Source: Firm-13 sp964579245 (GTDB taxonomy: Bacteria; Bacillota; Clostridia; Saccharofermentanales; Saccharofermentanaceae). From it: 57,927 nucleotides of DNA. Below are positions 16,335 through 23,943 of the stretch, one piece after another. The stretch spans positions 1 to 57,927 of the forward strand of contig CAZOFY010000008.1 in NCBI GenBank assembly GCA_964579245.1, given 5' to 3'. Under the pieces are notes generated by a model. It was not told the DNA's origin, ran no database searches, and saw nothing but the letters and a program-made list of their open reading frames with translations. The number at the start of each line of letters is the position of its first letter. Position 1 is the first letter of the stretch. The translations under genes were made by a program, and so were the position numbers.

Positions 16335-16365
16335 TTCACTGGCTGTAACAATGTTACGTTAGAAT
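16335..16365 (+). promoter_or_regulatory. MerR-type promoter with 19-bp spacer and dyad operator
   Basis: TTCACT and TAGAAT are separated by 19 bp rather than 17. The spacer holds the perfect dyad GTAAC-AAT-GTTAC (with flanking pairs TGTAACA/TGTTACG). A long spacer carrying a central dyad is the hallmark of promoters that MerR-family proteins untwist. The gene immediately downstream encodes a MerR-type HTH protein, so autoregulation is likely. Confidence 0.65.
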
Positions 16366-16366
16366 C

Positions 16367-16406
16367 AAGCTGTAGTCTGTAAAAATTACGACTGCAGCTT
16401 TTTTTT
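16367..16406 (+). terminator. Terminator-like hairpin in the leader of the MerR-type gene
   Basis: AAGCTGTAGTC pairs with GACTGCAGCTT over 11 positions (one T-G) around a 12-base loop, followed directly by eight T residues. It starts right after the -10 box at about the transcription start, and the RBS GAGGTGA follows at once. Either it attenuates the short leader, or it ends transcripts arriving from the zinc-ribbon gene. Confidence 0.75.
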
Positions 16407-16417
16407 GAGGTGAAATA

Positions 16418-17047
16418 ATGGCTGAAGAAGAATTAATTTCAAAGCGAGAATTGTTACGGGCCGCGCGCATTTCTTACGGTACCCTATACCGATGGAAACG
16501 ACAGCATTTGATTCCGGAGTCTTGGTTTATCCACAAATCTACGCATACTGGACAAGAGACTTTCTTTCCGAAGGATCGAATACTTGCACGCGTCCATCGG
16601 ATCCAGGAACTGAAAGGTGAACTTTCTGCGGATCAATTGAAAGAAATATTCTCGCCGAATGTTCGAAGCTTTCGAATTCCTTTTGATGATTTTCTTAGTT
16701 TGAAGATCGTAACAAAGCTCTCGGTAACTGCCTTTTCTTCGATATTTCCGGAGAAAAGAGATTTATCGTTCGATGATGTGTTCTCCATCTATGTTGTTGA
16801 TCATCTGATGCGGTTATCAGGCATATACTTAGAGGATGCCAAACAAGTAATCCGTATGCTTGACAAATACTTGCGGCAGAATTCAACAAAGGAGTTTCAA
16901 CTGATACTGATGAGAAAAATGGGCATACCTTTCACGCTGCTCGTTAAGGGCGAGGAAGAGATTCTTCTCGAGGAGAACATGGAAATCATTGCCTGCGCTC
17001 ATTTAAGTGAGTTTGAAGAAGCGCTGAAGGACCAGCTGATCGCCTGA
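16418..17047 (+). CDS. YhbD-like (DUF4004) MerR-type HTH regulator
   Basis: The 209-residue protein begins with a MerR-like winged HTH (ISKRELLRAARISYGTLYRW, then RQHLIPESWF and TGQETFFPKDRIL). This closely resembles Bacillus YhbD (DUF4004), which is a MerR-family regulator by domain. The C-terminal ~130 residues are an alpha/beta domain without recognised ligand residues. RBS GAGGTGA lies five bases from the ATG. It is followed at 19 bp by an ArsR-type gene, suggesting a two-regulator operon. Its own promoter has MerR-like geometry. Confidence 0.8.
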   Translation: MAEEELISKRELLRAARISYGTLYRWKRQHLIPESWFIHKSTHTGQETFFPKDRILARVHRIQELKGELSADQLKEIFSPNVRSFRIPFDDFLSLKIVTKLSVTAFSSIFPEKRDLSFDDVFSIYVVDHLMRLSGIYLEDAKQVIRMLDKYLRQNSTKEFQLILMRKMGIPFTLLVKGEEEILLEENMEIIACAHLSEFEEALKDQLIA

Positions 17048-17066
17048 GGGTGAAACGGAGAAGTGT

Positions 17067-17573
17067 ATGAAATCGTATGGTTCCGAAAAGAAAAGTAACG
17101 CTAATGATCGACCGTTTGAGATCCTTCATATTCTGTCTGATGCGAACCGACTGCAGATCCTGCGCATTCTTGCTGAAAACGGGGAGCTATGCGCGAGAGA
17201 GATTCTTGAGTATTTCCCTATCACGCAGCCTACACTGTCTCATCATATGAACGTACTGCTGGAGAATCGAATGGTCCAGGCGAGAAAGAGCGGCAGGTGG
17301 GTGTTCTATCAAATCTCAGAAGCCTGCCTGGATGATTTGATATCATTTTTTGTCTCGTTAAAAGAAACCGCAGCTGTACATGACGCGTCGGCAGTGATAA
17401 AAGCCGCGAAACCTGCCTCTGTGAGCAACAAGGACATTCCTGCCCGAAAACCATCAATGGAAACGATATCTGCGCCTCCGAATGATGAAAAAAAGAAAAA
17501 GGGCAAGATAAAAGAAGAGAAGGATAAGAAGAAAGACAAGAAGAAAAAGAAGGGGAAAAAGAAGGATAAATAA
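17067..17573 (+). CDS. ArsR-type HTH regulator with Lys-rich tail
   Basis: The 168-residue product has an ArsR winged helix at residues ~16-95: LSDANRLQILRILAENGELC, REILEYFPITQPTLSHHM, then ENRMVQARKSGRWVFYQI. The usual ELCVCDL metal-binding Cys pair is not present; only the Cys in GELCA is seen. The last ~30 residues are almost entirely Lys with Asp/Glu/Gly, a polycationic tail not typical of ArsR proteins that may add non-specific DNA or RNA contact. It shares an operon with the YhbD-like gene. Its ligand is unknown. Confidence 0.8.
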   Translation: MKSYGSEKKSNANDRPFEILHILSDANRLQILRILAENGELCAREILEYFPITQPTLSHHMNVLLENRMVQARKSGRWVFYQISEACLDDLISFFVSLKETAAVHDASAVIKAAKPASVSNKDIPARKPSMETISAPPNDEKKKKGKIKEEKDKKKDKKKKKGKKKDK

Positions 17574-17605
17574 CGATCAACTGTAGAATGGATGCTGTGT
17601 GATAA

Positions 17606-17641
17606 TTGACATTGCTGTGAGATTCCATTATAATAATGGAA
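17606..17641 (+). promoter_or_regulatory. Consensus promoter with PerR/Fur-type operator
   Basis: TTGACA-17 bp-TATAAT matches the sigma-A consensus exactly. The -10 lies inside the dyad TTCCATTA-TAA-TAATGGAA (17623-17641), whose core ATTATAATAAT matches the PerR box. A second half-site, ATTACAATAATGG, follows. The adjacent Fur-family gene probably represses its own operon here. Confidence 0.82.
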
Positions 17642-17666
17642 ACATTACAATAATGGAAGAGAGAAC

Positions 17667-18092
17667 ATGCTGATGCAAATCGATATTGTTGATACTATCA
17701 TTCATCGCTTTTCTGATCGTGACATTCGACTAACCCCGCAGCGCATCGGAGTATACCGTTTTTTATTGGAAAACAGGATTCATCCGACTGTTGAGACAGT
17801 GTATATTGCGTTGAAGAATCAAAACCCGTCCTTATCCAAAACAACAATCTATAACACTGTGGAAACTTTGACCAAAGCGGGCCTTGTTCGTGTTGTGCGT
17901 GTTAAAGAAGGCGACGCACGACTTGATGGGCATACCGAGCAGCATGGTCATTTCTTGTGCCACGAGTGCAATTCCATTTTTGACTTTGACTTGGACGGCT
18001 GCAAGATTCCGGATTCTCTCCACGAGTTTCTTCTCGAAGATATTGATGTCATAGCTTCCGGTGTCTGCGATTCATGTCGAAAGAGAGAGTAA
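17667..18092 (+). CDS. Fur-family regulator, PerR-type
   Basis: The 141-residue protein has a Fur winged helix (RLTPQRIGVYRFLLEN; SLSKTTIYNTVETLTKAGLV). The zinc site has two CxxC pairs (C98/C101 and C134/C137), with His/Asp candidates for the sensing site at H39, D84, H89, H93 and H95. Its operator resembles a PerR box, and it heads an operon with rubrerythrin and desulfoferrodoxin. That makes a peroxide-sensing role more likely than iron uptake control. A short RBS GGAAGAG precedes ATG 17667. Confidence 0.85.
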   Translation: MLMQIDIVDTIIHRFSDRDIRLTPQRIGVYRFLLENRIHPTVETVYIALKNQNPSLSKTTIYNTVETLTKAGLVRVVRVKEGDARLDGHTEQHGHFLCHECNSIFDFDLDGCKIPDSLHEFLLEDIDVIASGVCDSCRKRE

Positions 18093-18127
18093 GACCAGAG
18101 CATAATTATTATATGGAGGTAGAAACG

Positions 18128-18667
18128 ATGGAACTGAAAGGAACAAAAACAGAAAAGAACTTGAATGATGCTTTTGCCGGGGAGTCTATGGCTACGAATA
18201 AGTATAGCTATTTTGCTTCTCAAGCTAAGAAAGAAGGCTACATTCAAATCTCGAACATTTTTACCGAAACGAGCGGGAATGAGCGTGAGCACGCAAAGCT
18301 CTGGTTCAAGGCGCTTCACGGCAATGAAGTAGCAGACACCATGACCAATCTCCTTGCCGCTGCTGCAGGTGAGAACTATGAATGGACTGAGATGTACAAG
18401 CAATTTGCGCAGGACGCAAGAGATGAGGGCTTCTATCAGCTGGCAGCCGCGTTTGAAGGCGTTGCGGCGATCGAGAAGGAGCATGAGGCTCGGTACAGAG
18501 CATTGGCAGATCGTCTGGAAAAGGGTGAAGTTTTTGAACGTGATGGTATCGTAGTTTGGAAGTGCTCCAATTGCGGACATATTCACATCGCCCAGACCGC
18601 ACCGACCATCTGCCCTGTTTGCAAGCATGCGCAGGCTTACTTTGAGATTCAGGCCAAGAATTATTAA
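18128..18667 (+). CDS. rbr: Rubrerythrin
   Basis: Rubrerythrin reduces hydrogen peroxide in anaerobes. The 179-residue protein has a ferritin-like di-iron domain with E19, E52-x2-H55 and E116-x2-H119. A C-terminal rubredoxin domain follows with C146-x2-C149 and C162-x2-C165 (KCSNCG, CPVCK). ATG 18128 follows TGGAGGT; the frame extends upstream over the regulator's stop, but that part is unrelated to the family. It lies 35 bp after the PerR-type gene and 32 bp before desulfoferrodoxin, so it belongs to that operon. Confidence 0.96.
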   Translation: MELKGTKTEKNLNDAFAGESMATNKYSYFASQAKKEGYIQISNIFTETSGNEREHAKLWFKALHGNEVADTMTNLLAAAAGENYEWTEMYKQFAQDARDEGFYQLAAAFEGVAAIEKEHEARYRALADRLEKGEVFERDGIVVWKCSNCGHIHIAQTAPTICPVCKHAQAYFEIQAKNY

Positions 18668-18699
18668 GAACGGAACATTCAATTTTGTAGGAGGATCAT

Positions 18700-19083
18700 A
18701 TGGCACGTGATTTAAAGGTTTATAAATGTCCGGTTTGTGGGAATATCGTAACATTGCTTCACGAGGGCGGCGGAGAGCTGGTTTGCTGCGGTAAGCCGAT
18801 GAAGTTGCTGAAGGCCGGTGAAATCGATACCGCCGCAAAGGAAAAGCACGTTCCCGTTGTAACCGTCACCGACTCCTCTGTCAGTGTCAAAGTAGGGGAT
18901 ATCGCTCATCCGATGACAGCCGAACATCTGATCGAGTGGATCGCGCTGGTTACTGATTCTGAGGTATTCATTAAGCATTTGACACCGGCCGACGAGCCCA
19001 AGGCAGAATTCCTGATTGCAGCGGCAGAAGGCACCTTTGATGTTTATGAGTACTGCAATCTTCACGGCCTCTGGAAAGCATAA
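18700..19083 (+). CDS. dfx: Desulfoferrodoxin (2Fe superoxide reductase)
   Basis: This enzyme reduces superoxide to peroxide without releasing oxygen. The 127-residue protein has a desulforedoxin centre (C10, C13, C29, C30) and the catalytic centre II with H50, H70, H76, C119 and H122 (EKHVPV, AHPMTAEHLIEW, YCNLHGLW). The Glu-Lys pair before H50 is conserved. RBS TAGGAGGAT precedes the ATG. With rubrerythrin downstream in the pathway, it completes superoxide-to-water detoxification. Confidence 0.96.
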   Translation: MARDLKVYKCPVCGNIVTLLHEGGGELVCCGKPMKLLKAGEIDTAAKEKHVPVVTVTDSSVSVKVGDIAHPMTAEHLIEWIALVTDSEVFIKHLTPADEPKAEFLIAAAEGTFDVYEYCNLHGLWKA

Positions 19084-19109
19084 TCCGATTTTTCGAACAT
19101 ACGAAGCAG

Positions 19110-19141
19110 AGGGGATTATCGAGAAGATAGTCCCCTTTTTG
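19110..19141 (+). terminator. Terminator of the perR-rbr-dfx operon
   Basis: AGGGGATTATC pairs with GATAGTCCCCT around GAGAA, followed by T residues. Confidence 0.85.
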
Positions 19142-19164
19142 ATACACTCAGAAAAGAAAACGAA

Positions 19165-19206
19165 GAAAAACCCCGGGTTCGGAGGAGTTTACCGCCGGAT
19201 CCGGGG
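19165..19206 (-). terminator. Terminator of ilvN-ilvC
   Basis: On the reverse strand CCCCGGATCCGG pairs with CCGAACCCGGGG, followed by TTTTT. It faces the dfx terminator, so the two convergent operons each have their own stop. Confidence 0.85.
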
Positions 19207-19229
19207 TGGTTGCTTCATCAGTACGAGAA

Positions 19230-20228
19230 TTACTTGTTTGTATCGTTCCAGCTCATCATGGAACGCAGCTCGCGGCCGACCTTCTCAATCGGGTGCTCAG
19301 TCTCCAGACGACGACGGGCATTGAAGTTGAGACGACCACACTGGTTTTCAAGAATCCAGTTTCTTGCGAAGGTACCGTCTTGAATCTCAGCCAGAACCTT
19401 TTTCATCTCTTTCTTTGTATCATCTGTAATAATACGCTTTCCGATACAATAATCACCATACTCGGCTGTGTCAGAAATTGAATAGCGCATACGCGTCAAG
19501 CCACCCTGGTAGACGAGGTCAACGATCAGCTTCATCTCGTGCATACACTCATAATAAGCGTTCTCAGGATCGTATCCTGCTTCACAGAGAACCTCGAAGC
19601 CGACCTTCATCAGCTCGGAAACACCACCGCAGAGAACAGCCTGCTCTCCGAAAAGATCGGTCTCGGTCTCCTCGCGGAATGTCGTCTCAAGAAGTCCGGC
19701 ACGGCCTCCGCCAATTCCATGGCCATAAGCAAAAGCGATGTCACGGCAATTGCCGGTATAGTCTTGATAAACGGCAAAGAGACAAGGAACGCCACGTCCA
19801 ATCTGGTACTCAGATCGAACTGTATGACCGGGGCCCTTGGGCGCAATCATGAATACGTCGACATTTGCCGGCGGTACGATACGCTGGAAGTGGATGTTGA
19901 AGCCGTGAGCAAAAGCCAGAGCCTTCCCCTCGCTGAGATTCGGACGGATATCCTTTTCATACATATCAGCCTGCTTCTCATCATTGATCAGGATCATGAC
20001 GACATCCGCCGCCTTGGTTGCTTCCGCTGTGGTCAGGACCTTGAAGCCGGCGGCCTCAGCCACACTCCAGGACTTGGAACCTTCGTACAGAGCGATAATG
20101 ACATTGTAGCCGCTCTCCTTCAGATTCAACGCATGAGCGTGTCCCTGGCTGCCGTAGCCGACAATAGCCACGGTCTTGTTGTCGATCGCGTGTGTTTGAC
20201 ATTCTGCATCTTTGTAAATCTTTTTCAT
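19230..20228 (-). CDS. ilvC: Ketol-acid reductoisomerase, class I
   Basis: IlvC converts acetolactate or acetohydroxybutyrate to the dihydroxy acid in valine, leucine and isoleucine synthesis. The 332-residue protein has the Rossmann motif GYGSQGHAHALNLKESG. Magnesium ligands are D192/E196 (DLFGEQAVLCGG) and E228/E232, with the substrate Ser in YSISDTAEYG. The cofactor loop reads ALYEGSKSW, with Glu49 where NADPH enzymes often have a basic or neutral residue. ATG 20228 follows GAGGAGG; 12 extra upstream codons are rejected. It lies 72 bp after ilvN. No ilvB, ilvD or ilvA is in the window. Confidence 0.95.
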   Translation of the reverse strand: MKKIYKDAECQTHAIDNKTVAIVGYGSQGHAHALNLKESGYNVIIALYEGSKSWSVAEAAGFKVLTTAEATKAADVVMILINDEKQADMYEKDIRPNLSEGKALAFAHGFNIHFQRIVPPANVDVFMIAPKGPGHTVRSEYQIGRGVPCLFAVYQDYTGNCRDIAFAYGHGIGGGRAGLLETTFREETETDLFGEQAVLCGGVSELMKVGFEVLCEAGYDPENAYYECMHEMKLIVDLVYQGGLTRMRYSISDTAEYGDYCIGKRIITDDTKKEMKKVLAEIQDGTFARNWILENQCGRLNFNARRRLETEHPIEKVGRELRSMMSWNDTNK

Positions 20229-20300
20229 GGTTGGCCTCCTCTTAGTATGAGACAAATATTTCAAATCATACGATTTGCATTCGTGTGGCCTGGGACCCGG

Positions 20301-20798
20301 TCAAGAATCCAGAGAAAGAACACGGTCTCCGCGTTCGATGGCGATCAGACCGGTACGTACCATTTCGAGAATCCCGAATGGCATCAGCAATTCCGTCAGC
20401 GCCTGGATCTTGTCGTTGTTTCCGGAAATTTCAATCGTTGCGGTTGATGGAGAGACATCAATGATATGCCCCCTGAAAATGTCAACGATCTGAAGAACAT
20501 TCGTCCTTGTCGCATCGTTGCAGGTGACTTTGATGAATACAAGCTCACGACTGAAATGTGATTCAGGCTCGAGACACTTCACCTTCAGTACGATCGGCAG
20601 CTTATGAAGCTGTTTGACAATCTGCTTGATTTGTTCATCATCGGCACACAGGCTGACCGTGATTCGTGAAATGCTGTTGTTTGTGGTCGTGCCGACTGCG
20701 AGGCTCTCGATGTTAAAGCCCCTGCGAGCAAACAAACTTGCTACACGAGCGAGAACACCTGAATGGTTTTCTACTAGAATAGATAGATTCCTGCGCAT
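20301..20798 (-). CDS. ilvN: Acetolactate synthase small (regulatory) subunit
   Basis: This subunit activates acetolactate synthase and gives feedback inhibition by valine. The 165-residue protein has an N-terminal ACT domain (LSILVENHSGVLARVASLFA, FNIESLAVG, ISRITV) and the C-terminal ALS_ss domain (ELVFIKV, DIFRGHIIDVSPSTATIEI). ATG 20798 is used; the preceding GTG at 20801 is equally near GGGAGG and would add one residue. The catalytic subunit gene is not next to it. It forms an operon with ilvC under a reverse-strand promoter; no T-box is seen. Confidence 0.93.
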   Translation of the reverse strand: MRRNLSILVENHSGVLARVASLFARRGFNIESLAVGTTTNNSISRITVSLCADDEQIKQIVKQLHKLPIVLKVKCLEPESHFSRELVFIKVTCNDATRTNVLQIVDIFRGHIIDVSPSTATIEISGNNDKIQALTELLMPFGILEMVRTGLIAIERGDRVLSLDS

Positions 20799-20827
20799 CA
20801 CAATCGGCCTCCCTTGGATTTTCTCCT

Positions 20828-20856
20828 AACGTATCACGAAAAATCAGACTGTACAA
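20828..20856 (-). promoter_or_regulatory. Promoter of ilvN-ilvC
   Basis: Reverse strand TTGTAC-17 bp-TACGTT with TGA just before the -10. The leader is short, leaving no room for a T-box. Confidence 0.55.
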
Positions 20857-20942
20857 CACAACGAAGCGACACCACAACTAAATGGTCGTAAAACAACCAA
20901 AAAAAGACAACAAAGTATGCACTTTATTTAAGAAAGGATCAT

Positions 20943-21383
20943 TTATTTCTGCTGTGTCTTCAGAAGATCGCGAATCTCGGTAAGCAGGGCAACATCAGCT
21001 GAAATCTCAGGAGCGGCTTCTTCGGCCTTTTCCTTCTTGATCTTGGCATCGAGGGTTGCACGGGCTTTATTGATACCTTTAACAACAAGGAAAATCACAA
21101 AAGCGATGATGATGAACTGAATAATCGCATTAATAAACAGACCGAATCCAATGGCTACTTCTGGCTTTGTCACTTCCAGTGTCACGGGATCAATAATCGC
21201 CGCCTGCAGAACGACCTTCAAATTTGAAAAATCAACACCGGATGTGAGGACTCCTACGATAGGCATGATGATATCCTTGACCAGAGAATTTACGATAGCC
21301 GTAAACGCTGTAGCGATGACAACACCAACAGCAAGATCCATAACATTTCCACGGAGAATAAAGTCTTTGAACTCCTTAATCAT
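20943..21383 (-). CDS. mscL: Large-conductance mechanosensitive channel MscL
   Basis: MscL opens under membrane tension to release solutes during osmotic downshock. The 146-residue protein has the amphipathic start MIKEFKDFILRGNVMDLAVG, TM1 (~15-40), a periplasmic-type loop, and TM2 (FGLFINAIIQFIIIAFVIFL region). A cytoplasmic helix ends in EIRDLLKTQQK. RBS TTGGAGG precedes the ATG. The loop and length are typical of the family. It is monocistronic, between ilvN and the P-loop gene. Confidence 0.96.
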   Translation of the reverse strand: MIKEFKDFILRGNVMDLAVGVVIATAFTAIVNSLVKDIIMPIVGVLTSGVDFSNLKVVLQAAIIDPVTLEVTKPEVAIGFGLFINAIIQFIIIAFVIFLVVKGINKARATLDAKIKKEKAEEAAPEISADVALLTEIRDLLKTQQK

Positions 21384-21454
21384 AAAAAAACCTCCAATAT
21401 ATTGCAGTATTTTGGAATGAATCCAATAAGATATTTATATCATCATGTAAGAAT

Positions 21455-21492
21455 AATAAAAAGAGCAGATTTTGCTAAAAAACCTGCTCTTT
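21455..21492 (-). terminator. Terminator of the P-loop gene
   Basis: Reverse strand AAAGAGCAG pairs with CTGCTCTTT across a 15-base loop, with a T-rich tail. Confidence 0.7.
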
Positions 21493-21522
21493 CCTGATTG
21501 CAACTTCGTAGCTATGAAAATC

Positions 21523-21933
21523 TTAACAGAACTTCTTGACGCCTTCCGGTAAAGAATTAATCTCGCTGCTGCACACAACTGTTACACTTAATTGGCCATT
21601 ATTAATGAAGGTTTCCAGTTTGGCAAGAAATGCAGCCAGGTTATCAAGATTCTCATCCTTTGTGACCTTGAAGATACTGTCTATAAAAATGTGTGTCAGA
21701 TCATAATCCTTTGCATTGATTCCTGCGATGAAGCTAAGTAGCTGATCGTAGCCGCAGACCGGATACTCTTTTATGTCGACTAGACGGATCTTGTACTTGA
21801 GCAAATGATCGAGGCGATTCCCGCTCTGAATACACACAATATTGTTATTCTCCTGGAATGCCTGCTCGTTGATATCATCAACAAGCTGAGCTGTCTTTCC
21901 GGTGCCTTTTGCACCTGCGATTACTCGTATCAT
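21523..21933 (-). CDS. Small P-loop NTP-binding protein, unknown function
   Basis: The 136-residue product begins MIRVIAGAKGTGKTAQL with a Walker A motif (GAKGTGKT, residues 7-14). A hydrophobic Walker B-like strand with acid follows (LTHIFIDSIFKV). It ends with VTVVCSSEINSLPEGVKKF, similar to small ATP-binding proteins annotated in Clostridia. Start 21933 is preferred because AAGGGAG would otherwise touch the ATG; two upstream ATG codons are in frame. A TTCAAC-17-TAGAAT promoter is possible on the reverse strand near 21982-22010. It lacks enough sequence for a full AAA module and remains unassigned. Confidence 0.7.
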   Translation of the reverse strand: MIRVIAGAKGTGKTAQLVDDINEQAFQENNNIVCIQSGNRLDHLLKYKIRLVDIKEYPVCGYDQLLSFIAGINAKDYDLTHIFIDSIFKVTKDENLDNLAAFLAKLETFINNGQLSVTVVCSSEINSLPEGVKKFC

Positions 21934-22132
21934 TGGCATCATCTCCCTTACGTTGATTTTCCAATTGATTGGATTATAATCATTCTACCCCATTCTTTTG
22001 ATTTGTTGAAGAGTAACTGTTGTTTTTTTCGGTACAAATTGTTAAAACTGTATAATCAGAGTATGGTTTGAATCTGCAGAATCATACCTTTCGCACAAAA
22101 TGGACAGCAATGAACACCGGCAGCTAATATTG

Positions 22133-22161
22133 TTGCATATATGTAATCTTTGTGATAAAAT
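22133..22161 (+). promoter_or_regulatory. Promoter of the rimP-nusA-infB operon
   Basis: TTGCAT-17 bp-TAAAAT with an extended TGA before the -10. A second -10 candidate, TATAAT, lies upstream at 22051. Confidence 0.65.
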
Positions 22162-22190
22162 TTTATGTGTGTAAGAAGTGTTGTGGTGGA

Positions 22191-22217
22191 GAGTGGGTTT
22201 TGCCCGCTCTTTCTTTT
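22191..22217 (+). terminator. Leader hairpin with T-run before rimP
   Basis: GAGTGGG/CCCGCTC around TTTTG is followed by TTTCTTTT, which has intrinsic-terminator form. Similar leader hairpins precede rimP in many Bacillota; NusA-linked attenuation is a plausible reason. Confidence 0.7.
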
Positions 22218-22241
22218 GTAACAAAATGATGGAGGAATCGC

Positions 22242-22703
22242 TTGGCTACTCGCTCACATATTGCCCAGAGGGCGTATGATCTTGTTCTTTCGACAGTGAA
22301 TGAATCCGGTTGCGATCTTGTAGATGTCGAATACAAGAAGGAAGGCAAGGCTTTTTTCCTTCGTATATTTATTGACAAGCGTGGGGGCGTTACTACTGAT
22401 GACTGCGAGCTCGTCAGTAAGGCGGTTGACCCGATTCTGGATGCGAGGCTTGGTGTCATTCCGGACTATCTCGAGGTATCTTCTCCCGGTCTGACCCGGC
22501 CACTGGTGACTTCCGCGGATTTTACCAGACACCTTGGTGAAGAGGTTGAGGTTAACCTCTATCATTCGCTCAATGGTATCAAACAGCTAACCGGTATGAT
22601 AACAGACGTAAGTGAAGAGTCGCTCACTGTCAGTACAAGCGGAGTCGACCATCTGCTTCCAAGGGAATCAATCGCTATGGTAAGGCGGACGATCCGATTT
22701 TAA
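22242..22703 (+). CDS. rimP: Ribosome maturation factor RimP
   Basis: RimP helps assemble the 30S subunit. The 153-residue protein has the N-terminal domain (GCDLVDVEYKKEG, LRIFIDKRGGVTTDDC) and LEVSSPGLTRPL, which are family signatures. A C-terminal SH3-like domain follows (VEVNLYHSL, LTGMITDVSEESLTV). The start is TTG with GGAGGA five bases upstream; no ATG fits. It heads the standard rimP-nusA-rnpM-L7Ae-infB-rbfA operon. Confidence 0.95.
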   Translation: MATRSHIAQRAYDLVLSTVNESGCDLVDVEYKKEGKAFFLRIFIDKRGGVTTDDCELVSKAVDPILDARLGVIPDYLEVSSPGLTRPLVTSADFTRHLGEEVEVNLYHSLNGIKQLTGMITDVSEESLTVSTSGVDHLLPRESIAMVRRTIRF

Positions 22704-22770
22704 GAACAGGACATATATCAGAGAAGAGAAACCTTTTCTGAGTGAAATAACGGAAGGAGAAACGAAGAGG

Positions 22771-23940
22771 ATGAACAAATCAATGATTGAGGCTGTCAAT
22801 CTGCTGGCTAAGGAAAGAGGCATCGATGAGGATGTTCTTTTTGAAGCGATTGAAGAGGCAATTGTCGCTGCCTTTAAGAGAGAGTTTGCAGATGCAAAGC
22901 AAAATGACAACGTTTTTGCGGAGATTGACCGGGAGACCGGAGAAATGTACGTGTATGAGGTTCGTACGGTATCCGCCGTTCTCGATAATCCCAAGACACA
23001 GATTTCTCTAGAGGAAGCGAAAGCTATCGATCCCGAGCTTGAAGAGGGCGACAGCATTGAGATGACCATTCCCGTAGAATCTCTCGGAAGATTGGCAGCA
23101 ACGGCTGCCAAGAGCGCGATCAATCAGAAGCTTCGTGCCGCTGAGCATGCCAGGATCCAGAACGAGTTCTCCGGGCGTATCGGGGAGCTCGCTTCCGGCG
23201 TAATCCAACGCAAAGACAGCAAGTTTGTTTTCGTAGACATCGGAAGAGCAGAAGCCACACTGCCAAGACAAGAGCAAGTCAAGGAAGAGAAGTATAATTT
23301 TAATCAGCATATGCGTTTTCTGATTCTTAAGGTTGAGGAAAACAGCGGCCGCCCGGTAATTTCTCTTTCCAGAAGCCATCCTCAACTCGTGAAGAAGCTT
23401 TTCGAGCAAGAGGTTCCGGAGATTGCCGCCGGCATCGTTGAAATCGTTTCTGTTGCTCGCGAAGCGGGCTCTCGAACGAAGATTGCGGTTGCTTCAAGAG
23501 ACGAGAATGTGGATCCTCTCGGAGCCTGCGTCGGTCAGAGGGGCGCGCGTGTCCAGGCGGTTATGGATGAGCTTGGGCAAGAGAAGGTGGACGTTATTGA
23601 ATGGGATTCAGATCCTGCTCAGTTCATCAGTAATGCGCTCTCCCCCGCGAAGGTCATCCGCGTCGATACTGAAGTGTTCGATAAGCCGGATGGATCTCGC
23701 GAAATGGCTGCACGTGTTGTTGTACCGGATCATCAATACTCTCTGGCCATCGGCCGCTCCGGCCAGAATGTCAGGCTCGCAGCCAGATTGACCGGCTGGA
23801 AGATTGATATCAAGAGTGAATCTCAGATTCGGGACTTGATACAGGATGAATTCATGTTACGCTTTACTGTTGCGGATGAGGCGGACAGTCCGGAAACTCA
23901 GGAAACCACAGATGAGAATGACACAACGAGCGAGGAATAA
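22771..23940 (+). CDS. nusA: Transcription termination/antitermination factor NusA
   Basis: NusA binds RNA polymerase and nascent RNA to control pausing, termination and antitermination. The 389-residue protein has an N-terminal polymerase-binding domain (1-~125), an S1 domain (~135-200) and KH1 (DPLGACVGQRGARVQAV). KH2 (HQYSLAIGRSGQNVRLAARL) and a short acidic tail follow. It lacks the acidic repeats of the E. coli protein, as usual for Bacillota. AAGGAGA lies slightly far (about 12 bases) from the ATG, with GAAGAGG closer. Confidence 0.97.
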   Translation: MNKSMIEAVNLLAKERGIDEDVLFEAIEEAIVAAFKREFADAKQNDNVFAEIDRETGEMYVYEVRTVSAVLDNPKTQISLEEAKAIDPELEEGDSIEMTIPVESLGRLAATAAKSAINQKLRAAEHARIQNEFSGRIGELASGVIQRKDSKFVFVDIGRAEATLPRQEQVKEEKYNFNQHMRFLILKVEENSGRPVISLSRSHPQLVKKLFEQEVPEIAAGIVEIVSVAREAGSRTKIAVASRDENVDPLGACVGQRGARVQAVMDELGQEKVDVIEWDSDPAQFISNALSPAKVIRVDTEVFDKPDGSREMAARVVVPDHQYSLAIGRSGQNVRLAARLTGWKIDIKSESQIRDLIQDEFMLRFTVADEADSPETQETTDENDTTSEE

Positions 23941-23943
23941 TCT

